Source of the DNA: Anseranas semipalmata
Taxonomy: Eukaryota > Chordata > Aves > Anseriformes > Anseranatidae
Direction: 5' to 3'
Length of the DNA: 64,000 nucleotides
NCBI GenBank assembly: GCA_013399115.1
Contig: VXAA01000086.1
Location: 733,191 to 797,190, forward strand
Numbering within the stretch: the first letter of the stretch is position 1; each line of letters begins with the position of its first letter. Positions 49,065-61,581 of this stretch are shown here, piece after piece. A program made the position numbers and the translations under genes. Below the pieces are notes generated by a model. The model saw only the letters and a list, made by a program, of their open reading frames with translations. It did not search any database and was not told where the DNA came from.

Positions 49065-50633
49065 TAAATGTAACTTTAGAAGAGCAGTCACAAAAAAAGG
49101 AAACAATTTAGACAGTATGTTCACCTAATGCACCTGTATAAAGAAGGCCAAGTGCTTTAGTGAGCTTTGGACTGTTGCTTGAGGGAGGATAACATAGGCT
49201 AGCACTTGCAGCTCTCCAGTGGCAAGTAATACATGACAGAAGAACTTTACCCAATTTCCCAAAGTATTATTAAACAATTGGCAGAAATGTATTTGTTCAA
49301 CTCAAAACTGTTATAGTCCTAGAGTGAATGAATTAAATAAGGACTAGAAAAAATGACTGCTCCCTCAAAAGTCTGATCTCAGAAATGAAATGGCAGTTTG
49401 CACTGATTTTTTTTTTTTAAGATACAATTTTTGTGTTTTTTTCTTCATTGTGAGTATTCTAGATTACTTGCCTTTTCTCATGGCTACTGAATTTTGTTTG
49501 AGATTGTACCCTTACTTATGTGGCAGGAATAGTGATCTGAACATCATGCAGCCCTCAGCTTCTTTGACCAAACTGTGGAAAACAGTTTGATAACAAACTG
49601 TTGAAAATACTAAGCTTTTCACAGGAACATAAAATATGGCACATTTATCATTAGCTATTCTGCAAAAGCGATATGAAAAATTTGTGGGATTCCTTTCTTT
49701 TAAAGATTACTGGTTTAAACGTTACCAAAAGAAGGTATTTGTTGTTTGCTTATTTATTTTTTTCTGTAATACTTAATATGGTAAGAAGTAAAAGGACTCT
49801 CAAAAGAAACAAACACAAAAATGTAACTTTGTGTACTTTCCAAAAAGAAGAAATCAGAATGCTCTAAAATACTGCAGTATATTTCAGTATTTTGTGTGGA
49901 ATGTAATCAGCAGATTAGTAACTTAATGCAGTAAGCTAAAATAAATTATCAGCTGCAGGTAAAAAAATAAATAAAAAACCCCTACATTTACAGACTTGAA
50001 TTCTGTAATACCTAGAATTGCCAAAAAGTTTGTTACCATATTTTTGCCTCAGCCAACCTCAGGTGTACGTTAACTGAAAGAACAGTGATAAGCAAGTACA
50101 GTAGCAACCCGATGTTTTTGACAATGATGTGCCTCAACACTGGATCCCAGAAAGAATTCCTTAATTAATTTGGCGATATCATTAGTTCATCTTCCAACTG
50201 TGGGTAACAAGCTGGACACCAGCTGACACCATAAAGATTTTTTTTTTTCATATTTCCCAAGGAAAACTTTTGCTTTTGAAACTGCTGGTATATTAGGGCT
50301 TTCAGGAGGCAGGTCAGTAGTTACTGTTCGTAAACCCTTTGCACAGAGATTCTTACAGTGAGCAAGGTCAGATTAAACTTTTTCATAAATAGCCCAGATA
50401 AAAGAGTTTCACAAATCACTGAGCTGGGAAAAAAATCCTTGAAATAGTTCCCTAGGTATTTGGGGGTATATGGTATTGTGTGTGCACAACTTTTTTTTTT
50501 TTTTTACTGGTTTCTTCTCTTTGATTATTTTCTGGATCCGAAAGCAAGGCAAATAGAATTACAAGTTCATGACGTACCTCTTTTCTGTTGTGCTTCCCTT
50601 GGCCTGTTTCTCAGTACTGCCTTGGTGGTTTTT

Positions 50634-50656
50634 GTGTGTGTGTGTGCGTGTGTGTG
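50634..50656. repeat. GT-rich microsatellite
   Basis: A GT dinucleotide run with one interruption (GCGTG) in the middle. Confidence 0.9.
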
Positions 50657-52533
50657 GTTGGTGTTGTTTTGTTTTTTGTTTTTTGATATGCCAAGTTCAC
50701 TGTAAACCTCATGCTTTCTTGAGCTAAGACAGATGTAAGTTGGCCAAATCACAATTAACGAGCCATAAAATTAATGAGCTATAAACGGCTTCTTTAATAT
50801 TTAATATTTAATATATGTAAGGAAAAAATTATTTGAGGACTTTATAATATATATGTGGTAAATACAAGATAAGCAAAGATGCATGTGTACATATGTTGTT
50901 TAGATAATACATGAGTTCTAGTTTTGGTAAAATCTTTTTGCTAAAATAACATCAAGACGTGTGGATAACACTGAGAAACACAAGTGCTGGAACTTAACAG
51001 TACGTAATTCACCTTGGGATACAATTTCCTTTGTCATTTTGCGATCCTTTGTTGTTGCTTCTTGAACATTTCAGTGTCTTGCCAGGTGTATTTGTCATAA
51101 ATACATAAAATACAGCAGTTTGTGCAGGCAACTAATGGAAAAATCAAAAAGAGTGGCAGTGATGGGATGGGCGAGTCTTTTCCATGGAGACAGCAGTACC
51201 TAACTGCTGTGGGAAGTTCTGTCTGTAGGTGGTACTTTTGCACAAAGAACACATGAAAGCAAACTGTTTACCAAAAAATGTTTCTATAATTGGTATAAAC
51301 ATATTGCATGTGTTCACCAACATGTCTGTGTTTACATAAAAATGAAATCTATTACAACCCAGAATGTGAATAACTAAAGGTCAAATTCAGAAAATGTCAA
51401 TTTCCAGAAACTGCAAGGGAGAAGAAATTTCTAGAGCAATTCAGCAAAGGTAGGTTTGCTTAGCAGAGAGAATTATTTTAAAATGTATTTATTGCTTTGC
51501 ATCTTAATAGCATTTCAGTGAGTCTGCAATTGTATGACAGTCACCGTTCTGGCTTCCGTGTTAAGAATGAAAAATTTACTTTCTTCAAGATGCTGGTAAT
51601 GCAGAATTAGTCTTATACTTTTTGAAATGTTTTCACATTTTAAATACAGTACTGATTTCTCTTCTTTATGAAAGAAAGTACGTTTCATGATCTCTGGTAT
51701 AAATATGCCTTTTAACAAGCTCTCAGATCAGGAGAACGTGCAAGACTATCATCAGGTGTCAGTTAAACATAAGTAAAGGGTGATTGTACTAGGTCAGCCA
51801 GAGAGATTAACGACAGGACAACTGCAAAGGTCTCAAGATGTCAATACTTGTTCTTTCTTTGAAAAAATCAGAATAGGAGAAAAAAAGGAGAGAAAAGTAA
51901 TAAAAGACAATACTGCTGCCGTTCAAATGCTTTTGTTTGTCTCTTTATAAGGAAAGGCATTGTGTTACTACTTGAAAATGTGGAAAACAACCATCTTCAT
52001 AATTCTGAACGTAGGCTTAGACATTTGTAGCACTCTGGGAGTTCCAGTATTAGTTTGGCTTTGTTACTAAGGTTGGCATAAACCTTAGTATCTGAGCTGT
52101 GTGACAACAGGATGTCCTTCATCAATATGAATCCCTATTGTTCAGAAAATCTGGGACTTTTTGCCACTCATCAAGAGTGTTGATGTGTCATAGAGATGAC
52201 CCTGCTATTACCCCTGTATGGTTTATCTCCACAGATCAGCAGCACAATGTTTTTGCAGATGTCATCAAATACAGTTAGATAGAAAAACGTTGCCTTGTGG
52301 CTGAAGAGCTTTCCAAGCTCTGAGATACCACAAAGGTATGGGTGATCTCTTGAGATCTTCTTTGCTTCAGTGTGCACAGTCTGTTAAAATCATCTTTTTT
52401 TATTGAGAACATGATGGCCTGCCAGATGTTGTCAATTGTGAGGTATATTTCCTTTGTGTTACTACATTTTTGTTTCTGTTTGTAAGAATTGATTTGTCTG
52501 AAAGGCCAAGAGAAGGCATTAAGGAAGGTTTTG

Positions 52534-52550
52534 CCCCCCCCTCCCCCCCC
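52534..52550. repeat. C-rich homopolymer pair
   Basis: Eight C, one T, then eight C residues. It is a low-complexity polypyrimidine tract without an acceptor-like AG leading into a recognisable exon. Confidence 0.9.
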
Positions 52551-53991
52551 AAGAAGTTTTAGAAAGCTTTGAAATCCTTAGGAATCAATTGAGCTGAGTA
52601 TTGAACATGTGTAAACCAAAGAAACATTTGTAGTATACACTTTAATGAAATACAAATTTCCCAATAGATTTTGCATCTGTTACTTTGACAAAGCAGCTGA
52701 TGCTTTGACCTCCATTGCCCACTCTGAAGCATGGCAAAACTTTTCTTAATGCAGCGTGTGCTATTCTCTCCTTCCTTCAGCATTTGGGACTAGTTAGCTC
52801 TTACAAACAGGAACAAAAATCTAATCATGCAAAGGAAATAAATATACACTACTGTTCTGCTAAGACAGTTCATAACATTTCAGCCAAGTGCTTGCTTTAA
52901 AGCCAAGAGAATTAAATGCAAGTATAATCTTGTTTTCTTATCTCTGAACTGCTCCCTGTTTGCTTCTTTCAATACAGCAGGCTACTTTTCTGTTGTATCA
53001 GCTGTAATTTACTTTGAGGCATATATTGAAAGAGGAAAAACTAAACTCTGAATGTGCTTTCTCCTGTGGTTTTCCTACTGTGTTTCAAGCCATACTTTGG
53101 GTATAATTGAATGAATAGTTTCAGGTTAAGAAATAATGATTTTAGTTAAAATCTTTCCTATTTTTTTTCCAAAATGCACACGGGATTACAGTATCAGTTT
53201 CTATTTGCCAGTTCCACAGACTCTGCCTGTATCTCCAGATTTCTTACTAGCATAGAACTGCGTGTTCCTGAAACAGGGCTGCTGTGGATGCCAAAGAAGA
53301 AATTGAAAACCTGTTTCTGACCTGGGGATCGTGGGTAGTGAATAGGTGATAAAATGGATGCGGGGCTTTCATGCTGCTATTACCATCCCTGAGCTCCTAC
53401 TAAGGAAGATAGGAGCTCAGGAGTCTTTAAAATGGAAAATGTTATTTTAGTTTGTAGTAGCTGTGTAGAATGGTGACAGGCATTTGAGAAGAACAGAAGT
53501 ATGAGTGCACCAAAGCAGAATGGAACAGCAAAAATGTTTAATACATTGAATAGATAAAGCTCTCCTTCCCCCAGGTTTTTGCACAGATGGTCTTGGGGCA
53601 GTGCCAGGAATGTACAGGTGCAGCAAGCCTTCCCCTAGTCCTCATTCCCTTCAAGCAGCTCTCAAACTCGCAGCTCCTGAAATCTTAGGAAATGCATTGC
53701 TTTTTGCTTCTCACCAGATGATTTATAAAGGTTTTGCCAGCCAACTAGAATGTGTGTTGCTTGAAATCCCTTAAAACACTCTGTCTTACCTGGTAAGATA
53801 TAGCCAGCTGAAGGAAAAAAAATCACATTATAGCAAGTCTCAGAACTATTACTGATTATCATCATTTTGCCATATAGAAGAAGGTGAAGTAGCTCTGTGA
53901 TGTTGCTATAGTAGCTGCAGTTCTTCTTGAGCGTCATCCTGAGAGTTACAAGGGCCATGAAGGCTACTCCAAAGACTGATTAATGCTATAT

Positions 53992-54170
53992 TCATAGACT
54001 CACAGATCTGGAAGAAACCTCAGGAGGCTGTCTAATCCATACTTCTGCCCAAAGGCAAGGTAAACTCTGTTTAAAACATTCCTTACAGACATTTGTCTAA
54101 CCTGATCTTAAAACACCAGAAGCAACATCCCTGGACGATTTATTCCAGCACTTAACCAATTTGTCTCCCT
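53992..54170 (-). mobile_element. Old CR1 LINE fragment, 3' end
   Basis: The plus strand opens with a degenerate CR1 terminus (TCATAGACTCACAGA). It then follows the order of CR1 tail words: GGAAGAAACCTCAGGAGG, TCTAATCC, then ACAGACATTTGTCTAACCTG. Next come ATCTTAAAACACCAGAAGCA, ATCCCTGGACGATTTATTCC and AGCACTTAACCA. All are reverse-complement 3'-end CR1 sequence, so the element is on the minus strand. It is longer and clearly more diverged than the copy at 20888, indicating an older insertion. The far boundary is approximate. Confidence 0.85.
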
Positions 54171-57100
54171 CTTCTTTATCTTCAGCTACACAGTGCTTTT
54201 TGTCATCTGTCACAGTTCCTTAGCTTTCGTGATGTGTTTATTTCTGAGGCTTAAACTGAAGTTAAAATAGGGTGATTCAGGCCTCCTAGATTAGTCTAAA
54301 ATATGGAAGTGAAGACCAAAAGAAAAGATAAGTTTATTTTGCTTAATGTTAACCGAATGAGCTCTGCTTGACTTGGGAATGGGTTAAATAGAATCATTTG
54401 GCTTCTAACTACATTTCGACTAAAGAAATATGAGCAAATTCTGCTTCTGAAGCACATCATGCTGAATAATTTAGGAACTCTTGGGCTGTTTACTGTATGT
54501 AAAGGTATTGCAGGGGGTAATATATCATTAGTTTGCATAGAGGCTTTATGTATTTTGGAATAGAATATATAATGTATCCTAGCAGATAAATCCTATCAGA
54601 TAATAATGAATGCTTGATGAAAATTATCTGTCCAAGCATTAGTTGCTCTGTCAAAATAACAGATAGAGAAGCTAATGTGAAATTTGTGTTTTGATAAAAT
54701 TAATGGAGCCCATCACTAGGACTTGTGAAGGTAGTTTATGATGCTCTCACAGTGTAGTGGCCGTAATTTAGCTGGATTATTTTCATAGAGAATGTCTAGA
54801 CAGGCAAAACAAGTCTGCGCTGCGCCTTCTGGTAGCCTGGAGTATGCTGGGCACATGAGAGCCAAGGGGCATGGCAGTGATTCTGCTCTGGTTATGTGGG
54901 ATTCAAACATTTCATGCAAAGACCTGTGTAGCTTTTGGCACCTGAAAGCAGTGTCAGTTGGCCTGCAGGTGATTTGAGGGCACGCAGGACTCGGCGGCAG
55001 ATCGTGTCACCCTCGTCGTGTCCCACTGAGGCCGTGTGTTGAGCATAGCTTGCTTAACATAAGCAACATGCTCTGACGCCACTTTCTGATTTTGCCTTTT
55101 TAAACCAATATTCAGTTAAAAATATTTGTATCTGTTAATAAGCAAGTATCAACAAAAACAAATTTTTATGTTTCTCTGTACTCGTTGCATGTGCGGGTGT
55201 TATAGTAGGGTTTTTAATTGGGGCTGGGATGATGAATCAAGGTATGCCATGAGGGAAGACTGAGACACACATGATTCATCCATCTGATGCGAAATTTTAA
55301 GTGAAAATGCCTACAGTACATCAGGCAGAAAGAAGATCCGCTTTATTTAATTTACTGGGAATAATTCATTAAACAGCACTTCTGATTTTTGCCAGTCAAA
55401 GCTACATTTCCATCTTGAGTTGGTTCTAACTTTATGGCCTATTTCATTCCTGAATGTATGCTGCATTTGACCTTAAAACAGTTTTATGCACACTGTACTG
55501 TTTGATACAACTGAGTGCCAGATGTATGATTTTAGTATTCTAATGAATGCCATTACTTGTAAAATGATGTCCTGAGAGCTACTGCAAGTGGTAAGAATAT
55601 TAAACTCAGTGCGACTGAAACATCTGAGCTCTGGTGCCAGTTTTCAATCTCTGATGCGTTCAGTGCTGAATATTAGAAAATGTAAAACTGGATGCATGTA
55701 GGTACGTGCTTATTTTTGTGGCAATCCTTTCTTTGCCTATGCAACGAACTGACTGAAAGCAATGCAACTGCACTGGTAAACTGGACTTACTACTTCTATC
55801 TGTGTCACATTAGTCTTAATGAAAGACTTTCAGTCAGCTCAGGTAACAAACTATTATCTAGGATTTCTCTGAAAAATACTGTGTAAATGCCTGCTTAGTA
55901 GCCTGATGAGGGAGGGCATTTGCTCCCTTCTAGTATCTCTGTTGAATGGCATGAGACTTTTCATTTTGTCTGACAAAGTAGCTGTGCAAAAAGGTTGGCA
56001 CATCCTTGCCTCATCCTCCAGAAGAGGATCTACGTCTCTCACTGGTATAGTAAGATAAGGAGAGGAGCTCAGGGTGTGACATCCCTTCCCTCAGGAGAGG
56101 AACAGATGTATCGAACGTGGTCATATGTGAAGGTGCGTTCAGAAAACAGGAATGGCACCTGAGCTCCTGAACTACTTTTTCCTGTTGGCTGGCCCTGTGT
56201 CTCAAGCGAGACATAATTAGTGTTAGGATATTTGAATAAATTTCAGGTCATCTCCAGCCAAATGTTGACTTGGCTGTGTTTCTGTCCAGCAATATATTTT
56301 AGAGCTTTACTGTGCCTTGTAAATAGAATAATGTACTGATTAAAAAGTGCAGTTGTGTGCAGATTGCGTTTGGTGAAAAGTTTTAGTCCCTAAACTCCCA
56401 ACTCATTTTTCTTTTCCAAGTTTATTGCAACATTTTTATAATGTTTCATTTTGGGGAATGGGATTCATGTGGGAAATTGAGTGTCACTGAACTGAAGAGA
56501 TGCATTCAGAGTCCTAGTCCTCCCTTGTGTTGAATTAAATACAAACTGAATTGCTTAACGGGAGAGGTCAGGAGAGACTTGTTATCTGTAGCCCACAGTT
56601 TGGGGCAAACTTTGGAGATGAAAAGCCAAAGTTCATATTCACCCTCCAGGAAAGCCAAACTGGGCTGTGATTCCTGGTACCCCTCATTCATGCACAAATT
56701 TTGGGAATGGTAGGAGATTGAGAAACTGAGAATGGAAGGGTAGGGAGAGAGTAAGCATCTCCTGTTGCTCTTTTTTGTAACTCACTGTGTAAGACTGTTT
56801 TTTTTTGTTTTGTTTTCCTTTAAAAAAATCTGCAAATAGGAATGTTTTGTTTGGATCAAAATAGGTGTTGAGTTGGTACTCTTTACTTTTTTCTTCCATT
56901 TGTCACTGATGACTAACTGATGGAGTTCTGAGCAAGTGTGTCTTTTAGTTCAGTTTTAGCAAGCCATACAAGGCTTGCTCTTAGACACTGTGTTAAATTA
57001 GCTGGGCACATTCTGCTTTCATGCATTAGCATTAAACAAAAATCAAACATTTTTTAATGAAAAAAATTAAATCCATTAAGAAATATCACTGAAATATTTG

Positions 57101-58060
57101 AATCTAAGCAGCACAGAAGTATTTCAGCTAGAAAAAACGATTCCTTTATGCTGCTTTGTTGCAAACATACTAGCTTCCAAATAAATTAGTACTCGGGGAG
57201 CATCAAGTCCTGTTTATTTCCATCCCTCAGTCTCACCTGCCTATCTGTCCTATCTGATTAGCCCCTATCATTGCAGATATGAATGTCTTGCTAACATTGA
57301 ACATGCCAGAATTTCTGCTTCTGTTTTAGAGTGAAAGCCAACAAGCACAACAACTGCAAATTAGAGCTGGTAACAGGAGAGAATGAATTCAAATGTAAAT
57401 CTGGCAGTGGCTGATATAAATATAAATCTAAGTATAAATCTTACACTCATCTGAGGTGTTGTATACGAAAAAAGAATTATACAATTCTGTAAATAAATGA
57501 AAACTTTTTTTTTTAAGTCAGTCTGGCTTTTATCAAATCCAGCATGAAGAATGGGTACAAAAATATTTATAATTTTATGGTAGTTCTAATTTTAATCCAA
57601 GCTCTTATCAGTCAGTTCTGTAATTATTTCTAATTGTTCCAAATTCACAAAGGTTAAGTTATAAACTGTATGCGGTAGATTATTCTAAAAACCAGAGTAT
57701 TAGTAAACTGCCAAAAGATCAAAATAGTCACAAATGAAAAATATCTGCTTCCCACGTAATTTGCATTAGTTGCAAATAAGTATTGCACACATATTTAATT
57801 CAAGCAACTGATCATTTGTGCATGCAGAAATCCAGTTTAATGAATACATAAACAAAGGAGAAATGCAGATTGTGTTTTCCTGTTTGCATATGTTGGTGGT
57901 TGTGTATGTATTTCATAACATTGAATCCTAACTATCTGGGGTCTTAGGGTTAAAGAGCAGTCACTGGGCTTGATTCCATGGCTGGAATTACCAGATGGCT
58001 TTTTATAGTCATGCATATTTCCTAGCATTAATTCAATGAAAAAGAACGTGTAGCAGCTAC

Positions 58061-58081
58061 TTTTTTTTTTGGGGGGGGGGG
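58061..58081. repeat. T10-G11 homopolymer junction
   Basis: Ten T residues run directly into eleven G residues. It is low-complexity sequence, with no gene associated. Confidence 0.9.
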
Positions 58082-61000
58082 TTGGTTTTGAATGAAATGC
58101 AAAATAAAGCAAGCATAGTTAGCAACCCAAACCTCTGCCCTGGATTAATGAGATTTGCAAATTTTCAGAGATTCTACAGCCTGTTTTTGGATACAGCTGG
58201 AAACCATGTCAACCATGAAAGGTTCTTTAAAATGCATGGTAAGAATAGGTTATTCACAAGAGGGCTCATCTAAACAGTTTGGTTTGCAGAGTCTTTTTTA
58301 CAGGTTTTGCCAAAAAAAGAAAAAAAAAGGAATTTGTGTGTCTCTATAAATACAGGAAAGATAAATTACGTTGGCTCTTATCATTTCTTTTTCTTCTAGC
58401 CTATTATTTCTCTGTTATCATAGTTAATTCTTTCTGTGCTTACAGAAAGCTTATCATCAAGATTCAGCCTTTTCAATTCTGTTGTCTCTTTTCCTAATTC
58501 AACATGCGACCAGTTCCCCCCAGCTTCAGATTTCAGTGCATCCTCCCACTCCATTTGAACAATTCAGGTTTTGTCAGCCTTCCTCACAACTGTGCCCTGA
58601 GATAATTCTGCTTGTTTCAATCTTTTAACATTTTACTTCTCCTCACCCCCCAGAATTCATTCACTTTTCATTTCCTCAGGTGTAGATGCAGTACCACTGC
58701 TTCTTTTTTTTACTTTTTTTTTTTTTTTTTCTTTTTAACCTGTTTTAACCTCACAAACCAAAAAGGTTTTTTGGCATGCACAGTGGGTGGAACAAGGGGC
58801 TAACAGGTTACTGACGTATGCGGTAAACCCAAGAGCATCAGCACATCCCTGCCAGGCACCGACTTCTTTTTGTCCCCTTTAGTGATGTGAGGAAAGAGGA
58901 CTTCTGGGGCATCCAAGCCTGCAATATTCAAGAGCTAACAGTAAGCATAAGACAAGTCACTCCGGAAGTAGTTCTCCAGAAGGTTAAATACAGCCAAGGT
59001 CAGCAAAGACAGTTGTGGCCTCCCATCAGTCTCGCTGGGCTGAGGAAGGTGCTGGGTCTGCTTTTGCCTGAGATCAGGCACACAGCAGAGCCTGGGGCAG
59101 GGGTGCTGCAGAGAACAAAGGTGCAAGAGCAGCCCCAGGAGGGAGTGTGTGCAAGGCAAAGAAGGGAAGTGGTTGAAATTGTCCCATGGCAATAAAAAAA
59201 AAAGGCTTCTGAAGAGGTGGTGAGAAAGCAAGAAGTTCCAACTGGAGATTTTGCTGGGATAATGGGGGGAGGAGCAGCTAAGTGATCAGGGAGAATGGAG
59301 GAATGCATGAAAACAGAATTCATGTTCTCTTAAAGTTTGATAGCCAACACATAACAATTAGCTATATTTCATGTAAATCAAAATCATGCCTTAAGGCATG
59401 GTTCATGTGACAGATAGGCATTTGATAATGGTGAGCTGTGAATGAGTCCTAGAAATAGGTCACTAGAAAGGCTACAGACCATCTTTATGAAACTTTACAG
59501 TGTGGCAGACTTCAGCTGATCCTGTCAAATACAAGCTGATATTCACCTGAGAGAATATTGTGATTCTGAGATAAAAAAGAAGTTTTTCATTCTACTGAAT
59601 TCCATTTATTTTTGTTGTTACTTATATTCTTGTGAGGTATACTCAAATCTAAATGTTAGCTTGGCAATCAGAAACTTTGGACTTCTGTTAAACTGACTTT
59701 TAAGGAAACAATACTTTCTTCATCTCTTTGTTTATGGCTCCAGATCTTTTTAAGTTTTCATTTTATTTTGAGTAGCCATTGGAAAACAATATCTAATTTA
59801 GCAAAGTCATGTTAAAGCCACATGTCAAAGTAAATAATATGAAGCTCAATTCAAATAGTGCTGATAGATTTCTAATTTACGTTTGTGTGAATGCTAGTAG
59901 GACAGTACGTTATGTAGATGTTGCCTGTGTCTGTATCCAAAACATTTACAAAAATGTCCCACTAGATTAATGACAAGCCTTCAGATTCTCAAAATTGTGT
60001 GGTTGTTTTTAATTCTACAACTGGGTGACTTCTTCCTGCTGAGGAATGTGTCATGTTGATCTCAGCAACAGCAAAAATTGTTCTGAAAACTGCGTACTGT
60101 GGAAACATATATAGAAACACAGATGGCTAGCTGGTGGTTTGACTTATGGGGACTATGTGATTCTTAAGATTCCTAGGATGTTTCAGGGCTTAGATAGCAG
60201 TTCTGCACGAAGACATGGATTATGCTGTCTACATCAGTGCTATAATGACACTTCAAAAATGATGGCAATGGTCCCAAGTTGCAAGCAGACTTGTTGCTTG
60301 CATCCTTATTGCTCATGGGAAGAACCTGGAGGTCTGTTTATGCATAAGAAGTTTTGAGGTTCTTTCCTTAGAATTTTTAGTTGTCAAACAGACACCCTAA
60401 GTAAAAACTTCTGAGATTTGTCATCCTGAGAGACTGAGGACAGGGGCTTTGCAAGAGAGACATGAAGCAGGTGGAGAAAACACAAAATAGTATGAGATAG
60501 GAAAGTAATTTTAGGGTGTCTGTATAGCAAAGCAGAACTTTCTGCTTCATGCAGCTAATTTAGCAGCTAATCTCCTAGGAGCACCAGAGTGAGGAATCTT
60601 GCACCTAACAAGTTAGCCATTTCACAGCTTTTCAGGAAATACATGTATGAGGTCAGAGATGAGGGTTACGACATGCTTTGGCTCTTCTTTGCATATCTCC
60701 AGCCTGTGCTTCTAGAGCAGGGGAACTGCACTGTGTTATTGATGATGTCCTACGTAACTCACTGCATGAGAGAGGGAGAATTAATCTCAAGGGTAGCTGC
60801 TGTGGATTTTCGTTTGCAGGTTTTGCAGACAATTATAATACAGCCAGGTAAAACAAAGCAAAACAAAAAAGCCTGCTGAGATAGTTGGCTGACGTCTGCA
60901 GGAATTCCTGGATCTCTCTTAGAAATGGAGATCTTCAGCGAAGCAGTCTTTTGTATGTATGTAATAATTTATATGTAATTTAACTACCACAGGAGAGAGT

Positions 61001-61559
61001 ACATCCCAACATTATTCTAGTTGTGTACTTTGTATTGCTGTATAAACAGATTGCTACTGATAATAAATAGTTCATTTTGGATTAAATGAAAATGAAATAC
61101 TAGTTGTGCATGGAGCTGGTGAAGTTACAGTACGGGGTATTTTTTGCTATTCAGTATTATCTAGAAGTTATGTACTGATGTAAAGAGCTCTCGCTCCTTG
61201 TTATAATGTTATAGTTGTGCCCCATGTAAGAAGTATTCAGGATATTTACTAAACAGATGAAATCATCTAGGAGTCTGTGCTAAAAAGGAGGTACTCTGCA
61301 TAAGCATAATTGAAAATCTCAAATTTAAGATACATTTTAATTAGATTGTCTAGTGGGTCTGAATTGTTGCGTCATATACAAATGTTCAAGAGGCTGTCAG
61401 GTAGCAAGTGTAAACAATTTTTAAGATACCTGAGCCTTGTTTTTATAGGGCTGGAAAGAGGTAACAATGCAGCTTAATGTTGACCTTTGAATAGTGCAGA
61501 TACTTATGTTTGTGTATTTACAACTTGTATAATGAGTTGTATGATGGTGCATTTAGGCC

Positions 61560-61581
61560 AAAAAAAAAAAAAAAAAAAAAA
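61560..61581. repeat. Poly-A tract (22 bases)
   Basis: Twenty-two consecutive A residues. No AATAAA 10-30 bases before it and no recognisable retrocopy upstream, so it is called only as a homopolymer. Confidence 0.85.

Noticed and set aside
57330..57369. A 40-nt exon-like segment (TTTTAG acceptor, GTAACA donor) open in two frames
   Set aside because: Too short, no upstream or downstream partner exon with matching phase, and no recognised peptide.
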